Both the position numbers and the translations under genes were made by a program. 64,000 nucleotides of DNA from the NCBI GenBank assembly GCA_031769625.1, contig JAUIMM010000702.1, positions 2,650,501-2,714,500 on the forward strand, read 5' to 3'. The notes below the pieces were generated by a model. It did no database searches, was not told the DNA's origin, and saw only the letters and a program-made list of their open reading frames with translations. The stretch comes from Taudactylus pleione (Eukaryota; Chordata; Amphibia; Anura; Myobatrachidae). Positions 23,195 to 33,393 of the stretch are shown piece by piece (within the stretch, counting starts at the first letter, position 1; each line of letters begins with the position of its first letter).

Positions 23195-26100
23195 ATGGAG
23201 GACCAAACTTTCTCCGATAAAAATAAAATAGAGAAAGATCAAGAACCACTTCCTCCTAGTGCTGAAGCTGCTGCCACTAGTCATGACATAGACGATAACA
23301 TGCCATCAACGTCGTCTGCCAAGGCCGATGCCCAATGTCATAGTAGAGGGCACATACAATCCCAAATGGCAAAGTTCAGGAAAATGACCTTGAAAAAGAC
23401 ATTTAAATCAGCTGAAGAGAAACGTAAACTTGCCAATATGCCATTTACGACACGGAGTGGCAAGGAACGGCTAAGGTCGATCCCTAGTATGTTCATGACT
23501 AGTGGTTCAGCTTCACATGACGATGGAAGCACTCCTCCCACTAAAAAAATCAAAAGAGTTAAGCTGGCAAAAGCACAGCGAAGAACTGTGCTTTCTAAGA
23601 AGATATCACAAATCCCCAAGGAGAGTCCAAGTGTGGTGGTGGTTGCGATGCCTGACCTTCCCAGCACTGGACGGGAAGAGGTGGCTCTTTCCACCATTTG
23701 CACGCCCCCTGCAAGTGCTGAAAGGAGCACCCACAGTCCACTTGCTGATATGCAAATTGAAGATGTCACTGTTGAAGTACAACAGGATGAGGATACTGGT
23801 GTAGCTGGCGCTGAGGAGGAAGTTGGCGAGGAGGATTCTGATGGTGATGTGGTTTGTTTAAATCAGGCTCCGGGGGAGACAGTTGTTGTCCGTGGGATGA
23901 AAAAGCCCATCACGGTCATGCCTGGGCAGAAGACCAAACATTCCACCTCTTTGGTCTGGCAATATTTCTATCCAAATCCGGACAACAACTGTCTTGCCAT
24001 ATGTACCATATGTAAAGGTGAAATAAGTAGGGGTAGGGACGTCAACCACCTAGGAACATCCTCCCTTATACGGCACCTGCAGCGCGTTCATAAAAAGTTA
24101 CTGTCAAGTTCAGAAACTTTGGCTCAGACCGTAAGCAGTCCAGGGACACCTAAATCCCGTTGTCCTGTTGTATCCAAGCGCCTGCAAACCACACCGTCAA
24201 CTCCCTCCTCGTCAATTTCCTCCTTAGTCAGGATCGGAAGTAGTCCTGCAGGCCATATCACTGGCATGACTGACTCTCCTATCCGGGATTCCTCCGGAGG
24301 ATCCTGCATTGCTACGCCTACTGCTGCCGCTGCTGCTGTTGCTGCTGCTGCTGGGAGTCGTTCATCATCCCAGAGAGGAAGTAGGAACACCACTACTTTT
24401 ACTAAACAATTGACCCTCCAACAGTCCTTAGCGAGGAGGATGAAGTACGACAGCAGTCATCCTGAAGCAAAACGTATAACTGAGGCCTTGACTGCTATGT
24501 TGGTGTTAGACGTGCGTCCGGTATCCGCCATTAGTGCAGTGGGATTTAGACAATTGATGGAGGTAGTGTGTCCCCGGTTCCAAATCCCGTCTAGATTCCA
24601 CTTCACTAGGCAGGCGATACCGAGACTGTACAGAAACGTCAGAAAAAGTGTCCTCAGTGTCCTGAAAAATGCCGTTGTACACAATGTCCACTTAACCACG
24701 GACATGTGGACAAGTGGAACAGGGCAGACTAAGGACTATATGACTGTGACAGCCCACTGGGTAGATGTATCACCTTACGCAGCAACAGCAGCAGCGTCAC
24801 CAGTAGCAGCATCTCAGAAACGCCAGCTCGTTACAAGGCAGGCTACGCTGTGTATCACCGGTTTCAGTAAGAGGCACACCGCCGACAACCTCTTAGAGAA
24901 ACTGAGGGAAATCATCGCCCAGTGGCTTACCCCACTTAGACTCTCCTGGGGATTTGTGATATCTGACAACGCCACCAATATTGTGCGGGCATTACATCTG
25001 GGCAAATTCCAGCACGTCCCATGTTTTGCTCACACAATAAACTTGGTGGTGCAGAATTTTCTGAAAAGCGACAGGGGCGTGCAGGAGACGCTTTGGGTGG
25101 CCCGAAAAATTTCTGGCCACTTTCGCCATTCAGCGACTGCGTGCCGAAGACTGGAGCGCCAGCAAACACTCTTGAACCTGCCCCGCCATCACCTGAAGCA
25201 AGAGGTTGTGACGCGGTGGAACTCAACCCTCTATATGCTTCAGAGGATGGAGGAGCAGCAAAAGGCCATACAAGCCTATACATCCACCTATGACATAGGC
25301 AAGGGAGGGGGTATGCACCTGACTCAAGCGCAGTGGAGAATGATTTCCGTGTTGTGCAAGGTTCTTCAGCCCTTCAAACTTGCCACACGTGAAGTCAGTT
25401 CAGACACTGCCAGCTTGAGTCAGGTCATTCCCCTCATCAGGCTTTTGCAGAAGCAGCTGGAGAAAGTGAAGGAGGAGCTAAGACGGAGCGATTCCGCTCG
25501 GCATGTGGGACTTGTGGATGAAGCCCTTCATTCGCTTTGCCAGGATTCCAGGGTGGTCAATCTGTTGAAATCAGACCACTACATTTTGGCCACCGTGCTT
25601 GATCCTAGGTTTAAAGCCTATGTGGTGTCTCTCTTTCCGGCCGACACAAGCCTGCAGAGGTGCAAAGACCTGCTGGTGAACACACTGTCAGCTGAAGCGG
25701 AACGTGACACGTCAACGGCTCCTTCTTCATTTTCTCCCGCAACTGGGGCTGCCAGGAAAAAACTTAGGTATCCTAAGCAACCCGCTGGCGGTGATGCAGG
25801 GCAGGCAGGACCAAGTTTGGACATCTGGTCCGGACTGAAGGACCTGGCAACAATTTCTGACATGTCTACTGTCACTGCATATGATACTGTCACCATTGAC
25901 AGAATGGTGGAGGATTACATCGGTGACAGCATCCAAGTAGGCATGTCAGACAGTCCATACCTGTACTGGCAGGAAAAAGAGGCAATTTGGAGGCCCCTGT
26001 ACAAACTGGCTCTATTTTACCTGAGTTGCCCCCCCTCCAGTGTGTACTCCGAAAGAGTGTTTAGTGCAGCCGGGAACCTTGTCAGCGAAAGGCGTAGGAG

Positions 26101-26311
26101 GTTGCTTCCACAGAATGTGGAGAAGATGATGTTCATCAAAATGAATTATCAGCTCTTCCAGGGAGACCAGCCTCCAGAACGTACAGAGGGACCTGTGGTG
26201 GTGGATTCAAGTGGGGACGAGTTAATACTTTGTGAGGATGAGGATGTACACACTGAAGAGGGTGAGGAATCGGTGGATGAGGAGGATGAGGATGACATCT
26301 TGCCTCCGTAG
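23195..26311 (+). CDS. Intact BED-finger hAT transposase (1,038 aa)
   Basis: A single uninterrupted frame of 1,038 residues. Residues 1-240 are Ser/Thr- and Lys-rich with acidic patches, probably disordered. A BED zinc finger lies at about 245-300 (SLVWQYFYPN, CLAICTICKG, then HLGTSSLIRHLQRVH: C-x2-C and H-x4-H ligands). The RNase H-like core includes TTDMWTSGTGQTKDY (about 500) and VISDNATNIV (about 588), which carry the first two conserved aspartates of hAT transposases. The hATC dimerisation region (about 930-1000: LALFYLSCPPSSVYSERVFS, AAGNLVSERRRRLLPQNVEK) should hold the third acidic residue. The last 30 residues are strongly acidic. It would cut and rejoin element ends in the nucleus, making 8-bp TSDs. 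The start is chosen because the same ATG opens the decayed copy 1. Length is above typical hAT transposases (600-700) because of the long N-terminus. A domesticated ZBED-like gene is unlikely, given the intact flanking ends. Confidence 0.93.
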   Translation: MEDQTFSDKNKIEKDQEPLPPSAEAAATSHDIDDNMPSTSSAKADAQCHSRGHIQSQMAKFRKMTLKKTFKSAEEKRKLANMPFTTRSGKERLRSIPSMFMTSGSASHDDGSTPPTKKIKRVKLAKAQRRTVLSKKISQIPKESPSVVVVAMPDLPSTGREEVALSTICTPPASAERSTHSPLADMQIEDVTVEVQQDEDTGVAGAEEEVGEEDSDGDVVCLNQAPGETVVVRGMKKPITVMPGQKTKHSTSLVWQYFYPNPDNNCLAICTICKGEISRGRDVNHLGTSSLIRHLQRVHKKLLSSSETLAQTVSSPGTPKSRCPVVSKRLQTTPSTPSSSISSLVRIGSSPAGHITGMTDSPIRDSSGGSCIATPTAAAAAVAAAAGSRSSSQRGSRNTTTFTKQLTLQQSLARRMKYDSSHPEAKRITEALTAMLVLDVRPVSAISAVGFRQLMEVVCPRFQIPSRFHFTRQAIPRLYRNVRKSVLSVLKNAVVHNVHLTTDMWTSGTGQTKDYMTVTAHWVDVSPYAATAAASPVAASQKRQLVTRQATLCITGFSKRHTADNLLEKLREIIAQWLTPLRLSWGFVISDNATNIVRALHLGKFQHVPCFAHTINLVVQNFLKSDRGVQETLWVARKISGHFRHSATACRRLERQQTLLNLPRHHLKQEVVTRWNSTLYMLQRMEEQQKAIQAYTSTYDIGKGGGMHLTQAQWRMISVLCKVLQPFKLATREVSSDTASLSQVIPLIRLLQKQLEKVKEELRRSDSARHVGLVDEALHSLCQDSRVVNLLKSDHYILATVLDPRFKAYVVSLFPADTSLQRCKDLLVNTLSAEAERDTSTAPSSFSPATGAARKKLRYPKQPAGGDAGQAGPSLDIWSGLKDLATISDMSTVTAYDTVTIDRMVEDYIGDSIQVGMSDSPYLYWQEKEAIWRPLYKLALFYLSCPPSSVYSERVFSAAGNLVSERRRRLLPQNVEKMMFIKMNYQLFQGDQPPERTEGPVVVDSSGDELILCEDEDVHTEEGEESVDEEDEDDILPP

Positions 26312-26946
26312 AGCCAGTTTGTGCAGGGACACATTAATTGCCAGCTTGTTTTGTGGGGGCCCAAACGAACCAATCATTTCAGCCACAGTTGTGTGGCAGA
26401 CCCTGGCGCTGAAATGATTGATTTGTTAAAGTGTGCATGTCCTGTTTATACAACATAAGGGTGGGTGGGAGGGCCCAAGGACAATTCCATCTTGCACTTC
26501 TTTTTTTTCTTTGCATTATGTACAGTTTGGGGCCTAGTTTTTCTAACTGCCATCCTGTCTGCCACTGCAGTGTCACTCCTAGATGGGTCACGTGTTTGTG
26601 CCGCCCACTCGTGTCGCTTAGCATAGTCATCCAGCTACCTCGGTGCAACCTTTTGGACATGAAAACACTATTGTGAGGTGTGAGGTGTTCAGAATAGACT
26701 GGAAATGAGTGGAAATTAAGGTTATTGAGGTTAATAATAGCATAGGAGCAGAAAAACCTACAAATTCTGTGATTTTAGCTGTTTTTATGCTTTTTTTAAA
26801 AAAAATACAGATCCAAAACACAAAACCCAGAACCCAAAACACGGAAGGGTGGTTTTGGCAAAACCAATCCAGATCCAAAACACGAAGAAAGATCCAGATC
26901 CAAAACCAAAACACAAAACACGAAAAGTGGCCGGTGCACACCCCTA
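26312..26946 (+). other. hAT copy 2 3' UTR and right subterminal region
   Basis: After the stop there is a CAATCATTTCAGC/GCTGAAATGATTG inverted pair (26371-26418). A block at about 26546-26740 is also found in the nonautonomous element at 63260-63430. Several GATCCAAAACAC-like motifs (26810-26935) end the region; they may be transposase binding sites. Confidence 0.6.
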
Positions 26947-27016
26947 ATATATATATATATATATTTACACATACAGTATATATGTGTGTATGTATGTATG
27001 TATATATATTTATATA

Positions 27017-28438
27017 TTCCATAGACAAAAAACCTTACGGTTTCACATGTCCCATTAATGCTGCTTAGATATGTTCTGAAAATTCACAAAACCTATTGAA
27101 TTTCTGCCACTAAAACTCCAAAAACCAATGAAATTACGATATGGTATGCCATGACACCATGTGGTTAACTGCAGATTCAGCACTCTCACAGAGTGAGATT
27201 GCTGTCACTCACAAAATGGTGGAGCTGCTGATTCACAGAATTGTGTGCTCATTGGAATACACCTATGCAGTCTATGCAACTGAGGTCTGAGCAGTTATGT
27301 GGCACACACATCCCACTCAGGGCCCACAATCTTCCCATTCGTTCACCACAGCAATCCCACTGGGTTCCAACATCCTTCTCACTCAATACATCTATCTAAT
27401 TTATTATAGACATTCAGCTTCCTAATTGCTAAAACTATCATACTATGTCTATGCATATACACTAACTTCCCCAATCCTTACAGCTGTGTGTTCTCCCAAC
27501 TGTGCTAGTCTGCATGCCCTCATCCACACCAATATGTCTTTCCCCATGTGCACCGCCCTGTCTTCCCGCATCCATGCCACTGGGTTTCCTTCTATCTGCA
27601 CCACTGCCTTGCCCCCAGCCACATCACTCTGTCTTCCCCTTATCTCTGCCACTTTCTTCCTCCATCTTTACCACTCTGTCTTTCCCCTTCCACCTGCACC
27701 ACTCTGTCTTCCCCTCATCTCTGCCACTCTTTCTTCCTCCATCTGCGCCACTCTGTACCCCAACCGTGCCACTCTGTCTTTTCCCAATCCCTATTGTTGT
27801 GTGTTCTCCCATTGCGCTAGTATGTATTTCTCATCCACACCAATCTGTCTTTACCCAACTGCGCTGCTCTGTCCTCCCGCATCCATGCTACTCTGTATTC
27901 CCCATTCATGTTGCTCTGTTCCCCCAAACCATGTCATTCTGTCCCCCCCCCCATGTGCACCACTGTTTTAAACCCATCTGCATCACTTTGGCTCTCCCCC
28001 ATCTGTACTGCTTAATTTTCCCCTCTGTACGCCTTTCTGTCTGCCCCATCCACGATGCCCTGTTTTATCCCCCCATCCACCATACTCTTATCTTATCTGC
28101 GCAGCTCTATATGCAACTTAGGTCTGAGCAGAATAGACTGCATGTGCGTATTCCAATGAGCACACAATTCTGTGAATTACAAGCCCTACCATTTTGTGAG
28201 TGACCACAATCTCACTCTGTGAAAGTGCTGAATCTGCAGTTAACCACATGGTGTCATGGCATACCATATCTGTTTTACGCAAGGAACACGTCCATTAAGG
28301 CGTCAGCCTTAATGATCGTAATTTCATTGTTTTTTGCAGTTTCAGTGGCAGAAATTCAATAGATTTTATGAATTTTCAGATCATGTCTAAGCAGCTTTAA
28401 TGGGACATATGAAACCATAAGGTTTTTTTTCTATGGAA
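27017..28438. mobile_element. Foldback element with about 260-310-bp inverted arms
   Basis: Left arm 27017-27277 (TTCCATAGACAAAAAACC ...) is mirrored by 28128-28438 (... GGTTTTTTTTCTATGGAA), including GACACCATGTGGTTAACTGC and GAGCACACAATTCTGTGAAT pairs. The interior (27480-28090) is a degenerate pyrimidine-rich minisatellite (CACTCTGTCTTCCCC). The right arm contains an extra 45-bp block with its own hairpin (CATTAAGGC/GCCTTAATG) near 28292-28315. No transposase is encoded. Confidence 0.75.
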
Positions 28439-28799
28439 TTTCATAGCTTTTTTTAAAAATGTATTATCTATCAGGGTTTGGATGAGCAAACCGGGCCACC
28501 TGCATGGGAGAAGGGCAACAAAATGGTACACTAACGCAAATGGAAGAGGGGCCAGCACACAGGAGCTGGTTTGAGAGGTGCAGAGTGCAAGATGGCTGCA
28601 TGTTGTAGGCATGCAGGGTAGGGGCAGCAGCAGTGGAGAAGAGCAGTGGCAGCAGTGCAGTGCAAAGGGGGCATCAGCGGGCAACAGAGGGCTCACTGGT
28701 AGTGCGCATGCACCTGAGAAAATAAAATCAATTAGTCACAGATGCACGAACGCAGCAGTGAGATCCTTCTACGCATCTATGTTAAAAATTGAATGTGTA

Positions 28800-29160
28800 A
28801 AATAAAAAAAGGGGCCCCCCTCCCCCAAAGCACAACCAGCACCGGGCTTTTAACAGCCAGTCCTGGTTGTGTTTAAATACAGGGGAAAAATGACATAGAG
28901 GTCCCCTGTATTTAAGCACAACTAGCACCGGGCTAGTCAGAGCCAGCCCTGGTTGCCAATATATGGGGGAAAATGAGGTAGGGGTCCCCTGTATTCAATG
29001 CAACCTGGTTGCCAATATATGGGGGAAAATGAGGTAGGGGTCCCCCGTATTAAATGCAACCAGCACTGGGCTCTGAGCTGACCCTGGTTCTGAAAATACA
29101 GGGGGGAAAAATGCATAGGGCCCCCCTGTATTTACCAGAACCGGACCCTTCCTAGCGAGA
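28800..29160. repeat. Imperfect tandem repeat with GGTCCCCTGTATT / ACCAGCACCGGGCT blocks
   Basis: Roughly four units each carry a polyG run, TAGGGGTCCCC or AGAGGTCCCC, a GTATTTAA-like stretch and an AACCAGCAC(C/T)GGGCT block. The flanks at 28439-28799 and 29161-29540 show no gene. Confidence 0.7.
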
Positions 29161-29540
29161 GGGTGATGCCACATTCAGAGGAGCCCTTTCACCGTGCTCC
29201 CCAGCTGAAGCATAACCCCTGACCACTAGTCAGCCCAGGCCGGGGATCCCTGGGGAGCTGGGGACCCCCCCAATAAAGGGCTCCCCTCTCCAGGACACGC
29301 CAGGCCCAGGGATGTGTGGTGCATTTTAAATACAATTTTCTTTTGCAGGTGAACTATAGGTCCTAGCAAGCCTCGCCCGCATGCTTGTACTTGGAAAAAC
29401 ATAAGTACCAGCAAGCAGGGAATTTTGGGTCCACTGGTACTTGTAGTACACCTGTAAAAGAAATATTAAAATGAACAGGCACCGTTTTTTTTTTTTAAAT
29501 AAAATTTATCTGCACCTTCACCTGGGGGGTGGCGGCCTTT

Positions 29541-30190
29541 AAGCTATTTTTCATGGCCGCCACCACCCCAGTGCTTTGGCGTCTTCGCCTGGCGGGCTCC
29601 AACCCGACAGAGCTTCGACGTCTTCACCTAGTGGGCAGCAGCCTATGTCAACTCTTTCTCATGGCCGCCACCCACTAGGACTTCTGGCGACTTCGCCCTG
29701 CAGGCGCCAACCCGACAGGACTTTGGTGTCTTCGCCTGGCGGCCGCCAACCCTTCCCCTACTGGGCGACAGCCTGTGTCAGCTCTTTTACGTGGCTGCCA
29801 CCCACTAGGACTTCTGGTGGGTGCCAACCCACCAGGGCTTCGGCATCTTTGCCTAGTGGGCGGCAGCCTATGTCAGCTCTGTTGCATGGCCGCCACCCAC
29901 TAGGACTTCTGTCATCTTCGCCTGGTGGGCGCCAACCTGCCAAGGCTTTGGTGTCTTTGCCTAGTAGGTAGCAGCCTGTGTCAGCTCTTTTGCATGGCCG
30001 ACGCCCACTAGGACTTATGGTACCTTCACCTGGCAGGTGCCAACTTGCCAGGGCTTTGGCATGTTCGCTTGGTGGGTGCCAACTTGCCAGGGCTTTGGCG
30101 TCTTTGCCTGGCAGATGTCGAACCCACCAGGGCTTCTGGCATCTTCACCTTGGGGGTGGCTGTCACCTCCCCAGGGCTTCTGTTGTCCTG
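29541..30190. repeat. GC-rich minisatellite (about 60 and 120-bp units)
   Basis: Units built from TCTTCGCCTGGCGGGCGCCAACC, GGGCTTTGGC and CATGGCCGCCACCCACTAGG repeat imperfectly. Long frames on both strands through this stretch are compositional. Confidence 0.75.
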
Positions 30191-30384
30191 TTTAGGTGCC
30201 GCTGACAGGTCCAGGCCCACAGCAAAAACCCGAACAGGCACCGGGTCCTGCTGCGACCGCTGCCAGGTGCCTCTGCTGATGATGCTGCGAGCCGTGATTT
30301 GCTTGCGGCAGCCATCTTTGAAATCTAAGATGGCCAGCGTGAGCCAACCATGGCTCATGAAGTCATCGGCAGTGGCAGCTGCGG

Positions 30385-31012
30385 GACCCGGTACCTGTTG
30401 GCCAACTGTTGTGAAGGTGTTTTTCTTCACCAGGGAAATAATTCTTCTGTCATCCACCACAGTTGTTTTCCGTGGTCTTCGAGGTCTTTTGGTGTTGCTG
30501 AGCTCTCCGATGCGTTCTTTCTTTTAAAGAATGTTCCAAACAGTTGATTTGGCCACACCTAATGTTTTTGCTATTTCTCTGATGGGTTTGTTTTGATTTT
30601 TCAGCCTAATGATGGCTTGCTTCACTGATAGTGACAGCTCTTTGGATGTCATATTGAGAGACGACAGCAACTGATTCCAAATGCAAATGTCACATCTAGA
30701 ATCAACTCCAGACCTTTTACCTACTTAATTGATAATGAAATAATGAGGGAATAACCCACACCTGTCCATGAAATAGCTTTTGAGTTGATAGTCCTTACTT
30801 TTGGCCCCTTAAAAAGTGGGAGGCACATATAGAATCTGTTGTAATTCCTACACCGTTCACCTGATTTGGATGTAATTACCCTCAAATAAAATCTGAACGT
30901 CTGCAGTTAAAGCACATCTTGTTTGTTTCATTTCAAAGCCATTGTGGTGGTGAATAGAGGCCAAAATATGAAAATTCTGTCAATGTCCCAATATTTATGC
31001 ACCTGACTGTAT
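30385..31012 (-). pseudogene. Tc1-like element fragment: left terminus and transposase N-terminal DNA-binding part
   Basis: On the minus strand the segment begins with a terminus (ACAGTCAGGTGCATAAATA) and about 350 bp of noncoding sequence. A helix-turn-helix region follows: VKQAIIRLKNQNKPIREIAK, TLGVAKSTVWNIL, GRPRKTTVVDDRRIISLVKK and NTFTTVGQ. Coding similarity stops at about 30385 where the minisatellite side begins, so the catalytic domain is missing. The family is firm; the copy is dead. Confidence 0.8.
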
Positions 31013-31650
31013 ATATATAATATAGCAGTCCTGCTAGGCTGTTTTAGCAGGGCGTCGCGCCCTGCCCTATTTCTTAACGGCAAAAAGCACCCTGCCCTCT
31101 GAAACAGCCAGCAGGTGTCATTCCCACCCACGGGTCGCAGTGTCCCATAGGTGGAGAAAAGTGCTGGTGAATTGATGCCGGGTGCATGCATTCACACTGA
31201 CAGCAGCACTCGGGGTCAGCCCGGAACACCTCCAAGAGTGACGAAAAGGGGACGTGTCTTAAAGACACGCCCCCTTTTCATTGGCCATGCCCCCTTTTTG
31301 GGTCCGCATGCCTAGATGTGTCTTTCTCTAGGGCATTGGACCTAGAGTGAACATATATATTTCAACTTTTATTGATAGGGGCCCCCACAGATCTTGGGAA
31401 CCGTATATTATTAGTTCCAGATAATTGCAATTGAGATTTTTACTTATCTGTATCCTTTTTACAACACCACCCTATGCTTAATGTATCCAGACCAGATCAC
31501 TATCTATGTGCAAACCAGACCGGTGACAGATCTATAACTAAAAAGGTAACGTTGCGCTGCAGGGAGACCGATGCACTGTGCGATCTAATTGCAGCTCCCG
31601 GTCTCAGTGCCTGATCAACTGAACAGTGCTATAGGCACTGACTTGGAAAT
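31013..31650. other. Unassigned, with hairpin-rich GC patches
   Basis: Inverted pairs include AGCAGTCCTGCT and GCAGGGCGTCGCGCCCTGCC (31024-31065), and GGGGACGTGTCTTAAAGACACGCCCCC (about 31248-31274). No gene seen. Confidence 0.45.
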
Positions 31651-31653
31651 ACA

Positions 31654-32254
31654 GGACCTCATTCAGAGTTGGTCGTTGCGGCCGTACGGTCGTACGCCAC
31701 CGATGTTCGCTAAACTGCGCATGCGTAAAGTTCACAATGCGCGTGCGCAAACTAGCTGCTACGATCAGAAATTTCTCTCTCCTTGAACACAGCCAGGTCG
31801 GTAGTTTGAGTGACAGAATGAGGCGTTTGTGGGTGGTAACAGGGGAAGGTGCTTGAAAACGGGGGAGTGGAGATCCGAACGCAGGCGTGCCTAATTATGC
31901 GAACGGCGTTTTATGGGAGTGCATAATTAACAAAGTAATGTCATGGCACACATGACATGGGTGGTTTGTACACTGACCTGATCGTAGTGCTTAAGAGAGG
32001 GTATGGTCAACCTTAAGCTCTACGACCAGTTCCGATGGTTACCGATGGTCTTGATTAATCCTTATATGGCCGGAGATGACGTGTAATGCGTATGAGAGGG
32101 AGGTGTATTTTTTGTCTTACGGCCGCATCCTCCCCTTGGTCGGCCAGCTAACGATCCGATCTTAAGGACGCAACTTGCGAGTGCATTATTTGCATATCCG
32201 GCCCCTTTTCCCTTACGACCGTGCGGCTGCAACGACTGACTTTGAATGAGGTCC
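31654..32254. mobile_element. Nonautonomous Harbinger-type element (601 bp, TSD ACA)
   Basis: Terminal inverted repeats GGACCTCATTCAGAGTTGG and GGACCTCATTCAAAGTCAG (reverse complement) are flanked by ACA at 31651-31653 and 32255-32257. An internal block (GAATGAGGCGTTTGTGGGTGG, GGAGATCCGAACGCAGGCGTG) is shared in inverted orientation with 53661-54259. No ORF. Confidence 0.85.
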
Positions 32255-33393
32255 ACAGTGCTGTGGAGAGGATAACTTGATTATCAGTACAGGTAAACCC
32301 CTTTTATACAGGGATATTCTTCCGGTACATGGTATTGTGATTCTTCCCCGCAGCAGGACAACCCATCACTGTGATCGCATGAGCCATTGGCAAGTGGTCA
32401 TTAGATTTCAGGTAATTTACCTGTAACCACCTTGTATTTACAGCACACTGTGCAATCATAACTAATAATATACGGTACCGTATACTGCACATCAAATAGG
32501 AACTTTTGATATAAATTTGATAAGATATCATTGACCTTATCAAGAATTCCTTTTTATGAGAATATTGTATTATGTGGCATAACTGTTAGTGAATTGATGA
32601 AGTTAACATATGAACCTATATTGTTACATTGTTTCAATCTCTGGATATTTGTGATTATTGTAAATTGTTATGAACTAGGTTTTTTATTTAAGATTGTAAA
32701 TTGTTATGAACTAGGGCCCTCATTCAGACCGGGACGCAAGTGGGCGTTCGTACGTTCGGCGTACGTACAGAAATATGTTAATTCAAGCACTCGCTCGTAA
32801 TTTCGAACGCATCTAAACATCCGCCCCAAACTCTACCAACCCCTCCTCTAACTAACGAGCGTGCCAAATAGCGAGCGTACATCCCCAATGTGGCTTGCAG
32901 GGAACGCACGCACAAGTTCAACCCGGAAGTGGGCCTGTCAGATTCCGATTACCTGCTCCTTTATTCTGCCTACCTCCCTCAATCGTATCATGCCAATCAA
33001 TATATCAATTATCTTAATTGCTCGTCATTTTTTTTTTTTTGGCAATGCAATAAACTTTACTCTTGTTCGTGTTTGTGTTTACCCGCAGAATACGTACGGC
33101 TTAAACATTCGCTTTTATTTGTCAAAATACATGTTTGAGCCAATTAAACATTTGTTTTCTTTGTTTTTAACCACGCATATTTTACTGGGTTCATTTCTTT
33201 ATTTAAATTAGCTTACGCATATCACTGCATCAAGCCTATCATAACTCGCAAAAGATTTGTGGCCCTGTCGAACACATGACTCATACACTAACCAATAGAA
33301 TTGGTCCTGTTAATTACCCAAATACATTAGCCAATCAAATTTATTTTTGGGTCTTTATTAAAATTGTTTTTTATAAAATACACCATTGCCATC

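Larger units (their letters stand above)
19594..26946 (+). mobile_element. hAT transposon copy 2 (7,353 bp, intact transposase)
   Basis: Ends TAGGGGTGAGC and TAGGGGTGTGC (reverse complement) are flanked by ATATATAT at 19586-19593 and 26947-26954. Since the site is a TA run, the TSD is consistent rather than decisive. Contents are the TATA region, one or two 68-bp units, a 19-unit 160-bp array, an uninterrupted transposase, and a GATCCAAAAC-rich right end. All parts needed for an autonomous element appear present. Confidence 0.9.

Noticed and set aside
19934..23249. Chain of about 70-codon minus-strand ORFs, one per 160-bp unit
   Set aside because: They are nearly the same peptide repeated because the DNA repeats; 160 is not a multiple of 3 and no start context or homology supports translation.
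27426..28203. Plus-strand ORFs of 181 and 233 codons, Pro/Cys/Leu-rich
   Set aside because: They lie in the pyrimidine-rich interior of a foldback element; composition alone keeps them open.
29576..30527. ORFs of 131-160 codons on both strands
   Set aside because: GC-rich minisatellite and antisense of a Tc1-like fragment.
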